Origin: a candidate division Zixibacteria bacterium RBG_16_43_9
Lineage (GTDB): Bacteria; Zixibacteria; MSB-5A5; RBG-16-43-9
Direction of reading: 5' to 3'
NCBI GenBank assembly: GCA_001775355.1
Contig: MEWM01000149.1
Coordinates: forward strand, 11,416 to 16,999
Length of the DNA: 5,584 bases
Shown: piece by piece, positions 1 through 5,213 of the stretch
Layout of the letters: each line of letters begins with the position of its first letter
Position numbering within the stretch: the stretch's first letter is position 1
The notes under the pieces: generated by a model
Told to the model about the DNA's origin: nothing
Databases searched by the model: none
What the model saw: the letters and a program-made list of their open reading frames with translations, nothing else
Translations under genes and position numbers: made by a program

Positions 1-1015
1 ACCTGTCTCCATGCCAGTGCGGTGGTCTTTGACCAAGATGTAAGGATGAAAAACGTAGGAGCGTATCTGGCTTCCCCATTCGATCTTCTTTTTCTTTTTC
101 TCCATCTCCGCAAGTTTTTCTTCCTCTTTTTCTTTATATAATTGATACAGGCGCGACTTCAGCACCTTCATAGCATTTTCTTTGTTCTGGAACTGGGACC
201 TTTCAGATTGACATTGCACCACGATTCCGCTCGGAAGATGAGTGATCCTTACTGCGGAGGAGGTCTTGTTGACATGCTGCCCTCCGTGTCCAGAAGCCCT
301 GAAGGTATCGACCCTCAGATCATCCTCTTTGATCTCCACTGTAAGGTTATCCTCAATCTCCGGATAGATGAAAACCGAGGCAAACGAGGTATGCCTTCTC
401 TTATTGGCATCAAAAGGAGAAATTCTTACTAACCGGTGAACCCCGCTTTCCGCCTTTAAAAATCCGAAAGCGTATTCGCCTTTAACTTCGACCGTGGCAC
501 TTTTTATCCCTGCTTCTTCGCCTGCCTGCAGGTCTATGACATCCCCCTTAAACCCCTTTCTCTCTATCCATCTTAAATACATCCGCAGGAGCATCTGTGC
601 CCAATCCTGAGACTCTGTTCCTCCTGCGCCTGAATGGATGGTCAAAAGCGCATTCTTAGGGTCATCCTCTCCAGATAAAATAGTTGAGAACTCGAAATCC
701 TTTATCTCTCCTTCTAATTTTTCTAGCTCTTTTTCGCGCTCTGGCTTAAGTGTGTCATCCTCCAGGGAAAGCTCGTCTAAAACCTGAACCTCTTCCAGAT
801 CCTTTGAGAGTTTTTCCCATCTCTCATTCGATTTCTTTATGGAGGTGATCTCTCTTAAAATCGACTGGGCTTTTTCATTATCCTTCCAGAAATCAGACTC
901 GTGTGTTATTTTTTCCAATTCTGCTAATTTTTTATTCTTCTCAACCAGGTCAAAGATACTCCCCTAATTTTTTGACCCTGTCTTTCAGTTCCGCTAAGCT
1001 TCTTTCCTCAGGCAT
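1..1015 (-). CDS. prfB: Peptide chain release factor 2 (RF2), 3' end outside the window, programmed +1 frameshift
   Basis: RF2 recognises UGA and UAA stop codons in the ribosomal A site and triggers hydrolysis of peptidyl-tRNA. Translating the minus strand gives 21 codons from ATG at 1015, an in-frame TGA at 952-950, then an open +1 frame from 951 to the window edge (317 codons, about 338 residues visible; E. coli RF2 has 365, so roughly 25-30 are missing). The tripeptide stop-recognition motif SPF is at about residues 199-201, which marks RF2 rather than RF1. The catalytic GGQ is at about 244-246, followed by HVNKTSSAVRITHLPSG, and the segment WGSQIRSY lies near the visible end. The N-terminal part is a charged helical domain. 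GGAGGT at 1024-1019 precedes the ATG by 3 nt. The gene has its own promoter and is divergent from rqcH. A His sits directly before GGQ where Ala is usual. Identity is certain; only the C-terminus is unseen. Confidence 0.97.
949..965 (-). promoter_or_regulatory. RF2 autoregulatory +1 programmed frameshift site
   Basis: On the minus strand the sequence reads A-GGGGAG-TAT-CTT-TGA-C. It has a Shine-Dalgarno-like purine block (965-959), a three-base TAT spacer, the slippery CTT Leu codon (955-953) and the UGA stop (952-950) followed by C. This matches the E. coli prfB site, where low RF2 lets the ribosome pause at UGA, slip forward one base and continue at GAC. RF2 supply therefore controls its own synthesis. 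The zero frame ends after 21 residues, and all conserved RF2 sequence lies in the +1 frame. That every known element sits at the family's usual codon position argues against a sequencing error or a pseudogene. Confidence 0.95.
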
Positions 1016-1050
1016 ACTACCTCCTTTTTCGCTTTAAGTCTTTGAAATTC

Positions 1051-1078
1051 AATATAACTTCATTTACCTCGATGTCAA
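1051..1078 (-). promoter_or_regulatory. Sigma70-type promoter of prfB
   Basis: The minus strand has a perfect -35 TTGACA (1078-1073), a 16-nt spacer and a -10 TATATT (1056-1051, five of six consensus bases). Transcription would start near 1044, giving a leader of about 30 nt that contains the ribosome binding site GGAGGT (1024-1019). Assigned by sequence match only. Confidence 0.7.
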
Positions 1079-1103
1079 CTTCTTTTGAGGTCGCACTGAA
1101 CAC

Positions 1104-1162
1104 GTAGCCGACCCTTTAAGGTTCGGCAGCAGAGGTCTAATCCGCCTCTGGCGGACTGCTAC
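1104..1162. repeat. Nested small palindromes, start of a hairpin tract
   Basis: An outer pair GTAGC (1104-1108) and GCTAC (1158-1162) encloses two hairpins. One is at 1107-1127 (GCCGA and TCGGC arms, continuing inward after one mismatch). The other is a 6-bp stem TCCGCC/GGCGGA at 1141-1155 with loop TCT. AGCAG (1128-1132) can also pair with CTGCT (1156-1160). The whole could fold as a branched structure. No coding potential is seen, and there is no T-run for a terminator. It lies upstream of the prfB promoter. Confidence 0.5.
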
Positions 1163-1179
1163 GCGGCTTCTTTTTACAA

Positions 1180-1202
1180 TAGGGGCGAGGTTACCTCGCC
1201 CT
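1180..1202. repeat. Hairpin of the AGGGGCGA type, copy 1
   Basis: The arms TAGGG(G)CGAGG and CCTCGCCCTA flank loop TTA, with one bulged G. The left arm shares AGGGGCGA with the perfect hairpin at 3415-3440. In both places CGGCTTC occurs a short distance upstream (1163-1170 region and 3406-3412). This suggests two diverged members of one dispersed repeat. Confidence 0.5.
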
Positions 1203-1218
1203 ACAGAAATCGGTAAAC

Positions 1219-1238
1219 CCGCCTTGTCCTCAAGGCGG
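1219..1238. repeat. Perfect 8-bp hairpin of the CCTTG/CAAGG family
   Basis: CCGCCTTG (1219-1226), loop TCCT, and CAAGGCGG (1231-1238) form a perfect stem. The stem resembles the one at 3379-3400, where the third base pair is A-T instead of G-C. Pairing is kept although both arms have changed. There is no following T-run, so it is unlikely to be an intrinsic terminator. Confidence 0.55.
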
Positions 1239-1242
1239 AACA

Positions 1243-1294
1243 GGTAGAACAGACATTCTTGTCTGTTCGGTCAGACACGAATGTCTGACCTACC
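1243..1294. repeat. Inverted pair of 26-nt hairpin repeats
   Basis: Two adjacent 26-nt units, 1243-1268 and 1269-1294, are inverted copies of each other (21 of 26 positions identical). Each contains its own perfect 9-bp hairpin with a 4-nt loop (1247-1268 and 1269-1290). Of the five differences, four fall at paired stem positions and form two compensatory changes (A-T to G-C, and A-T to T-A); the fifth lies in the loop. The unit could also fold as one long hairpin. Preserved pairing despite changed bases suggests the small stem-loops are maintained or were copied as structures. Confidence 0.65.
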
Positions 1295-1302
1295 GGTACC
1301 GG
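1293..1302. repeat. 10-bp perfect palindrome
   Basis: CCGGTACCGG is its own reverse complement and overlaps the end of the inverted hairpin pair. It may be a junction remnant of repeat units that end in TACC/GGTA. No factor binding can be claimed from sequence alone. Confidence 0.35.
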
Positions 1303-1310
1303 ATCACTAG

Positions 1311-1339
1311 TCCCATCGTGGGGGCAAGATAGGATTACC
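1311..1339. repeat. 29-nt GGGG-loop hairpin repeat, copy 1 (decayed)
   Basis: This unit matches 3378-3406 at 24 of 29 positions. It has arms TCCCATCGTG and CAAGATAGGA around a GGGG loop. Eight of ten stem pairs remain; the other copy has all ten. One difference is a compensatory pair (T-A here, C-G there), and two others break pairs here. It lies just upstream of the rqcH promoter. Confidence 0.6.
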
Positions 1340-1359
1340 ATTACTTATTTTCTTTACGC

Positions 1360-1387
1360 TTGACACTTCACCAAAAGTTGATAGATT
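1360..1387 (+). promoter_or_regulatory. Sigma70-type promoter of rqcH
   Basis: A perfect -35 TTGACA (1360-1365), a 16-nt spacer and -10 TAGATT (1382-1387, four of six consensus bases). Transcription would start near 1394, leaving a very short leader of about 16 nt before the ATG at 1410. The same -35/spacer/-10 layout occurs before the small gene at 4875. Confidence 0.55.
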
Positions 1388-1409
1388 ACACCTGCGAAAA
1401 ACTTTCTTA

Positions 1410-3143
1410 ATGTTTATGTTCATAAATTCTTCCATAATCTGTGCCTTAATTCCTGAGCTTAAAGTAAACTTCATTTCTTTCAAGATCAAGGAGTTCCGGC
1501 TTTCACCTGACCAGAGAGAGCTTTTGATTCTGACTTGCAGGGAGAGGGAATCAAAAGCAATTCTGTTTTCGGCTGACCCGTTGCACTGCAGAATGGTTAG
1601 CCTGACAGAAGAGGAGCTTAGTCCTTTTCAATGGTGGACCACTGGCTCTCTATTTTCACAAGCCCTGGACGTAATCATTCTGAATATCGAGCAGGTCGAT
1701 TTCGACCGGGTGATGAAGTTCTCTTGCCAGAAAGATACGGAATTTGAAAAAGTCGAATTTGAGCTATACTTTGAGCTTACCGGAAGGAATGCCAACGCCA
1801 TTCTGGTCCAGAAGGAATCTGGCATGGTCCTGGATGCTTTGAGAAAAGTAAGACCCGCTCAGAGCAGATTCCGCCAGATATTGCCGGGGATAAAATATCT
1901 TCTGCCACCTGCTCCCAGAAAACATACCCCTTATGCAACCTCGGAGGAGGAGTTCAAGAAAATAATTCTGGATCATCCGGAAGAAAACCTGCTTCAGGTT
2001 TTGACCTCACATTTTATGGGAATAGACGAGCTTTTAGCTGAAAAGATAGTGGAGGAATCTGTTGGTGCTTCCCCTTTAAAACCTTTGCCCCTGGAACATC
2101 TGTGGAAAGGTTTCAAATCAGTCCTTGGCGTGATTTCTGCAAATGAGATCTCTCCACATTTGATTTTGGATTCTGAACAAAAGCCAGTGGGTATATCTTT
2201 ATTTGACTTGAATTCAGTTCCTGAAGAGCAAAAGATTTCCTTCCGTAATTTAAACCAGGCACTGCAAAAACTTTTTTCTCTGGAAATTGAACAACGTCAG
2301 GGAAGCAGAAAACTACAAACTCTGATTTCTGTGACTCGAAACGGAATTGAGAAATTGAAAAAAACCGAAGAAAAATTGAAAAAAGAGCTTTCTTCTCTGG
2401 AGGATGCTCAGGCCTACAAGAAATATGGAGATTTGCTCCTGAATCATCTATCAGAGATTAAGAGAGGCGCAGAATATAGCGAGTTAACTGACTATTCTAC
2501 CGAGGAACACAAGAAGATAAAACTTCCTCTTGATCCTGCTTTATCACCAAAGAAAAATGCCGAAGCCTACTTTAAAAAATACCAGAAAGCCCAGACCGGA
2601 ATTACAAAGCTCAACCAGAGAATCGCTGTGACTGAAAGCCAGCTAAAGCATTTAAGCAAAATCGAGTCTGACCTGCTGAGAAAAGAGAAGGTTAATTTAG
2701 AAAAAATCGAATCTGAGTTTTTTTCTCTTGGTTTACTTAAACCACCCAGATCAAAGAAGAAAGAAAAGAAAAAAGGAAGATATTCCCCTCGCGAATTTAT
2801 CTCCGCAGACGGTTTTAAAATCTTAGTGGGAAGGAACAATAAGGAAAACGATTATCTTACCTTTAAAATCGCCAAACCGGATGATCTCTGGTTTCATGCC
2901 CAGAATGTGCCTGGTTCCCATGTGGTCTTAAAAAAGGGGGAGAGGAAAAAACACCCAACCCCAAAAGCCATCCAGCAGGCCGCCTCCTTAGCCGCTTATT
3001 ATAGCCAGGCGAAGTCTTCCAGAAAAGTAACTGTGATTTACACCTTAGCCAAGTATGTCAAAAAATCAAAAAATGCCCCGCCCGGCCTGGTCAAAGTCGA
3101 AAAGATGAAATCGATTTTAGTCGAGCCGAAGCTGATAAAATAG
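1410..3143 (+). CDS. rqcH: NFACT-family ribosome quality-control protein (RqcH / Rqc2 homolog, FbpA-like)
   Basis: RqcH binds split 50S subunits carrying peptidyl-tRNA and recruits tRNA-Ala to add C-terminal alanine tails that mark the stalled chain for proteolysis (known for B. subtilis RqcH). The product is 577 aa, the usual bacterial length. NFACT-N spans about 1-195, with DFDR at 97-100 (D99-R100 match the tRNA-contacting Asp-Arg pair), ELTGRNAN at ~122-129 and QILPG at ~156-160. A helix-hairpin-helix region follows (~198-220), then a long charged coiled coil (~280-440), a Lys-rich linker and the NFACT-R domain with DLWFHAQNVPGSHVV at ~492-506. ATG 1410 is the first possible start: no ATG, GTG or TTG codon lies in frame between it and the TAG at 1308. 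ATG 1416 is an alternative. No Shine-Dalgarno site is visible before either. It is divergent from prfB and convergent with ispG. The older name fibronectin-binding protein A is probably misleading here. Confidence 0.93.
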   Translation: MFMFINSSIICALIPELKVNFISFKIKEFRLSPDQRELLILTCRERESKAILFSADPLHCRMVSLTEEELSPFQWWTTGSLFSQALDVIILNIEQVDFDRVMKFSCQKDTEFEKVEFELYFELTGRNANAILVQKESGMVLDALRKVRPAQSRFRQILPGIKYLLPPAPRKHTPYATSEEEFKKIILDHPEENLLQVLTSHFMGIDELLAEKIVEESVGASPLKPLPLEHLWKGFKSVLGVISANEISPHLILDSEQKPVGISLFDLNSVPEEQKISFRNLNQALQKLFSLEIEQRQGSRKLQTLISVTRNGIEKLKKTEEKLKKELSSLEDAQAYKKYGDLLLNHLSEIKRGAEYSELTDYSTEEHKKIKLPLDPALSPKKNAEAYFKKYQKAQTGITKLNQRIAVTESQLKHLSKIESDLLRKEKVNLEKIESEFFSLGLLKPPRSKKKEKKKGRYSPREFISADGFKILVGRNNKENDYLTFKIAKPDDLWFHAQNVPGSHVVLKKGERKKHPTPKAIQQAASLAAYYSQAKSSRKVTVIYTLAKYVKKSKNAPPGLVKVEKMKSILVEPKLIK

Positions 3144-3152
3144 TTTTTATGT

Positions 3153-3244
3153 TGTCATTGCGAGTCCCATAGGGGACGAAGCAATCCCTCGACTTCATAC
3201 GAGACGGATTGCTTCGTCGGTCAGATGACCTCCTCGCAATGACA
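3153..3244. repeat. CATTGCGAG palindromic element (MITE-like), 92 bp
   Basis: Perfect 12-bp terminal inverted repeats TGTCATTGCGAG (3153-3164) and its complement (3233-3244) enclose an inner perfect 13-bp inverted repeat (GACGAAGCAATCC 3175-3187 and its complement 3206-3218) and a central CTCG/CGAG stem (3188-3191, 3200-3203). Two side hairpins, GTCCC/GGGAC (3164-3177) and GGTCA/TGACC (3219-3230), make the predicted fold a cross shape. It has no ORF of its own. It sits 10 nt after the rqcH stop. Similar CATTGCGAG palindromes are familiar as dispersed non-coding repeats in many bacterial genomes; that link is from memory. Confidence 0.8.
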
Positions 3245-3268
3245 TTATTGATTATCTGATTTATTGCT

Positions 3269-3321
3269 CTCTATTGGTCTCCCGACCAACAGAGGTTACG
3301 TAGCGGCGGGCTTTATGCCCG
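3269..3321. repeat. Two adjacent small hairpins
   Basis: The first (3269-3294) pairs CTCT with AGAG and TTGGTC with GACCAA around loop TCCC, with one A/C mismatch. The second (3307-3321) is a perfect 5-bp stem CGGGC/GCCCG around TTTAT. Neither has a U-tract on either strand. They belong to the palindrome-rich spacer between the convergent genes rqcH and ispG. Confidence 0.5.
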
Positions 3322-3345
3322 ACGAGGAAGTTTGTAGAATTTGTA

Positions 3346-3373
3346 GAGACGCATAGAATGCGTCTCAGTTTTT
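3346..3373 (+). terminator. Probable intrinsic terminator of rqcH
   Basis: A perfect 9-bp stem GAGACGCAT (3346-3354) and ATGCGTCTC (3358-3366) with loop AGA is followed by AG and five Ts (3369-3373). The T-run lies on the plus-strand side only, so it would stop transcripts coming from rqcH about 200 nt beyond its stop codon, and not those of ispG. The stem also resembles other dispersed palindromes here, so a terminator role is an inference. Confidence 0.55.
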
Positions 3374-3377
3374 ATAA

Positions 3378-3406
3378 TCCCACCTTGGGGGCAAGGTGGG
3401 AATACC
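3378..3406. repeat. 29-nt GGGG-loop hairpin repeat, copy 2 (perfect stem)
   Basis: TCCCACCTTG (3378-3387), loop GGGG (3388-3391) and CAAGGTGGGA (3392-3401) form a perfect 10-bp stem followed by ATACC. It matches 1311-1339 at 24 of 29 positions, and the matched region extends past the stem. The pair therefore shares descent and not only base-pairing. Confidence 0.65.
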
Positions 3407-3414
3407 GGCTTCGT

Positions 3415-3440
3415 AGGGGCGACCCCCCGTGGTCGCCCCT
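3415..3440. repeat. AGGGGCGACC hairpin, copy 2 (perfect 10-bp stem)
   Basis: AGGGGCGACC (3415-3424), a 6-nt loop CCCCGT and GGTCGCCCCT (3431-3440) form a very stable GC-rich stem. No T-run follows on either strand. It is the intact counterpart of the bulged hairpin at 1180-1202. Confidence 0.65.
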
Positions 3441-3461
3441 GCTTCTTTCAGCCTCGCATAA

Positions 3462-3479
3462 GCGATCCAAGTGGATCGC
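3462..3479. repeat. 8-bp inverted repeat just downstream of ispG
   Basis: GCGATCCA (3462-3469) and TGGATCGC (3472-3479) are separated by two bases. The repeat lies 13 nt beyond the ispG stop codon. It could protect or end the ispG transcript, but no T-run follows on the minus strand, so a classical terminator is not supported. Confidence 0.45.
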
Positions 3480-3492
3480 ATTACGAAAAACT

Positions 3493-4557
3493 TTATTCTT
3501 TCAAAAACCCTTCTAACTCCTTAATCAAACTCTTCACAATATCTTTTTCCTTGACTTTTTTAATAATCTTCCCCTTCCTGAAAATCAGACCAACTCCTCT
3601 TCCTCCCGCTACTCCGATATCTGCCTCTTTTGCCTCACCCGGACCATTCACCACACATCCCATAACCGCTACCTTGATTGGTGTTTTTAGTTTAGCCAAT
3701 CTCTTCTCAACTTGCTTCACTATTGGCAGCAGATCGATTTCCATCCGTCCGCAGGTGGGGCAGGAGATCAAAGTTGGACCATATTCTCTCAGGTTCAAAG
3801 ATTTCAAAATCTCATAACCAACTTTTACCTCTTCAACCGGATCGCCGGTCAAAGAAACTCTTATGGTATCGCCCAAACCCAGGTAAAGAAGTGCCCCGAT
3901 CCCGACTGCAGATTTTATCGAACCGACTCTCTGTGTTCCAACTTCGGTTACGCCTAAGTGCAAAGGGTAATCTCTTTTCTCTGAGAAAAGCTTGTAAGCT
4001 TCAATCGTAGTGGGCACATCTGATGCTTTCAGGGAGACCACTATTTCCTGATAGTCCAAATCCTCTAAGATTTTGACCTGTTCCAGAGCTGCCTCGACCA
4101 TAGCCACTGGAGTTGCTTTTAGATATTGGCTTAAAATCGATTTTGGAAGTGATGCCGCATTCACCCCTATCCGGATAGGAACTTTCCTTTCTTTTGAGGC
4201 TTTCACTACTTCTTCGACTTTCCATAATGCTCCTATTGTGCCAGGATTTATTCGGAGCTTATCTACTCCTGAATCAAGAGCCTTCAATGCCAGACGATAA
4301 TCGAAATGGATGTCTGCGACCAGAGGAATTTTCGCTACCTTTTTTATTATTGATATCGCCTCAGCCGCCTTTTGGTCCAGAACTGCTAACCTGACTATCT
4401 CACACCCTGCTTTTTCCAGCCTTTTTATCTGCCTCAAAGTGGCTTTAACATCCCGGGTGTCAGTTGAGCACATCGACTGGACTGAAATCGGAGCACCTCC
4501 ACCAATCAGCACTTTACCTACATAAACTCTTCGTGTTTTTTCCCGCGGGGTAAGCAT
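3493..4557 (-). CDS. ispG: 4-hydroxy-3-methylbut-2-en-1-yl diphosphate synthase
   Basis: IspG (GcpE) carries out the penultimate step of the MEP isoprenoid pathway, reductively opening the cyclic diphosphate MEcPP to HMBPP with a [4Fe-4S] cluster in the cytoplasm. The 354-residue product is the short bacterial form: an N-terminal TIM barrel (about 1-240, with [10 protein letters not shown] at 27-36, [10 protein letters not shown] at 81-90 and LRINPGTIG at 101-109) and a C-terminal cluster domain. The cluster ligands are visible: Cys266 and Cys269 in SCPTCGR, Cys301 in [10 protein letters not shown], and Glu308. The large insert domain of the plant and Chlamydia/Bacteroidetes type is absent. 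ATG 4557 is well placed, with AAGAGGA at 4570-4564 and a 6-nt spacer. It is single, convergent with rqcH and divergent from the small gene at 4875. All key residues are intact. Confidence 0.97.
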   Translation of the reverse strand: MLTPREKTRRVYVGKVLIGGGAPISVQSMCSTDTRDVKATLRQIKRLEKAGCEIVRLAVLDQKAAEAISIIKKVAKIPLVADIHFDYRLALKALDSGVDKLRINPGTIGALWKVEEVVKASKERKVPIRIGVNAASLPKSILSQYLKATPVAMVEAALEQVKILEDLDYQEIVVSLKASDVPTTIEAYKLFSEKRDYPLHLGVTEVGTQRVGSIKSAVGIGALLYLGLGDTIRVSLTGDPVEEVKVGYEILKSLNLREYGPTLISCPTCGRMEIDLLPIVKQVEKRLAKLKTPIKVAVMGCVVNGPGEAKEADIGVAGGRGVGLIFRKGKIIKKVKEKDIVKSLIKELEGFLKE

Positions 4558-4578
4558 AAATAGTCCTCTTGAGTCTTT

Positions 4579-4607
4579 ATAATTTAACTTAAATCAGCTT
4601 TTGTCAA
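4579..4607 (-). promoter_or_regulatory. Possible promoter of ispG
   Basis: A perfect -35 TTGACA lies at 4607-4602 on the minus strand. The best -10 at standard spacing is AATTAT (4584-4579, 17-nt spacer, four of six bases). TATAAA at 4581-4576 is a better match but is 20 nt away. The -35 is convincing; the exact -10 is not settled. The ispG ribosome binding site AAGAGGA follows at 4570-4564. Confidence 0.4.
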
Positions 4608-4668
4608 CTATTTTCTTGACCTAGAACCACTTCTTTCTAAATTGGGTGAAATTGTTAGGGAGTGATTT

Positions 4669-4743
4669 TGGAGTGTAAACCTTTAGGTTTACCAGACGAA
4701 TTATCTCCAAGAAGCAAAGGTAAAGCTGAAGCTTTACACTCCA
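4669..4743. repeat. Inverted pair of 25-nt hairpin repeats
   Basis: Units 4669-4693 and 4719-4743 are inverted copies (22 of 25 positions identical) separated by 25 nt. Each contains a 7-bp hairpin: GTAAACC/GGTTTAC with loop TTTA on the left, GTAAAGC/GCTTTAC with loop TGAA on the right. Two of the three differences are the two sides of one stem pair (C-G versus G-C in the same orientation), so pairing is kept; the third is in the loop. The design equals that of 1243-1294 with a different sequence. It lies between the divergent ispG and 4875 promoters. Confidence 0.65.
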
Positions 4744-4752
4744 GCCGTTACT

Positions 4753-4790
4753 CCCGAATTTGAGAACTCGTGAATCGGGCACCCTTGCCC
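4753..4790. repeat. Weak overlapping hairpins
   Basis: CCCGA (4753-4757) can pair with TCGGG (4775-4779), with patchy pairing inside. GGGCA (4777-4781) pairs with TGCCC (4786-4790) around CCCT. The two stems share bases and exclude each other. They may be decayed members of the intergenic repeat collection. No regulatory role is evident. Confidence 0.3.
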
Positions 4791-4824
4791 TACTTTTATA
4801 TTCCGACTTTCTCAGAGATAGTTC

Positions 4825-4852
4825 TTGACATAAAACTGCTTCTATGTAGATT
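4825..4852 (+). promoter_or_regulatory. Sigma70-type promoter of the small membrane-protein gene
   Basis: TTGACA (4825-4830), a 16-nt spacer and TAGATT (4847-4852) repeat exactly the layout seen before rqcH. Transcription would start near 4859, shortly before the ribosome binding site AAGGAG (4864-4869). Confidence 0.55.
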
Positions 4853-4874
4853 AGCTCGAGATTAAGGAGCGTCG

Positions 4875-5213
4875 ATGTTTTCAAGGTACAAAGTCATACT
4901 TATTCTTCTCACCCTTGTCATAGTTGCCTTCGTTCTATTTCTGCTGTTTCGTCCCAAGAGTCCGGATGAGGGCAAGTTCGTAGAGGTCTATATTCAGCTC
5001 TCAGTCGCCCGGACGAAGCTCCAAGATGATCCAGCCAAGCTGGAGGCAGAGAGGAAGAGGATTTTTTCAAAATACGAATTTTCCCAGAAAGATCTGAACA
5101 GATTTATTAAATTTTATCAGAAGCATCCGGAAAAGTGGGTCAACCTGTGGGAGAAGATAACCCAGCGTTTATCTGAATTAATTGAAAAAGAGAAAACTCA
5201 TCCCTCCAGATAA
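4875..5213 (+). CDS. Small membrane-anchored protein, DUF4296-like, function unknown
   Basis: The 112-residue product starts at ATG 4875, supported by AAGGAG (4864-4869) with a 5-nt spacer and a promoter match at 4825-4852. Residues 7-25 form one hydrophobic helix preceded by Arg4 and Lys6, predicting an N-in anchor with the rest outside the membrane. No lipobox Cys is present. The remaining ~85 residues are charged and helical: FVEVYIQLSVART, then a Tyr-containing turn (KYEFSQKDLNRF) and YQKHPEKWVNLWEKITQRLSE. This order (FVEVY helix, short turn, Y-x-x-HPE-x-W, C-terminal helix) resembles the DUF4296 family of Bacteroidetes-type bacteria. That is pattern recognition and needs a profile search. 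Its last 16 bp overlap the end of yraN on the other strand. No catalytic motif is seen. Confidence 0.8.
   Translation: MFSRYKVILILLTLVIVAFVLFLLFRPKSPDEGKFVEVYIQLSVARTKLQDDPAKLEAERKRIFSKYEFSQKDLNRFIKFYQKHPEKWVNLWEKITQRLSELIEKEKTHPSR

Noticed and set aside
142..432. 96-codon plus-strand open frame inside prfB
   Set aside because: It lies antisense to the conserved RF2 core including GGQ and SPF, and has no ribosome binding site or recognisable domain.
950..952. prfB read as a pseudogene because of the in-frame TGA
   Set aside because: The stop sits in the exact recoding context known from RF2 genes, and the +1 frame is intact to the window edge.
1104..1339. CRISPR array or tRNA-like structure in the hairpin tract
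   Set aside because: Units differ in sequence and orientation and there are no equal repeats with unique spacers; no cloverleaf with a T-loop is seen.
1307..1489. 60-codon minus-strand open frame across the rqcH start
   Set aside because: It covers a decayed hairpin repeat and the rqcH promoter and 5' end; no Shine-Dalgarno site or family resemblance.
3415..3440. Intrinsic terminator for ispG or rqcH
   Set aside because: The stem is strong, but neither strand has a T-run after it.
3551..4525. Several plus-strand open frames and one minus-strand frame within ispG
   Set aside because: They are out-of-frame shadows of a fully conserved IspG, whose cluster ligands and barrel motifs are intact.
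4621..4884. 87-codon minus-strand open frame in the ispG / small-gene gap
   Set aside because: It is made of repeat DNA, promoter and ribosome site of the plus-strand gene; the product has no domain-like pattern.
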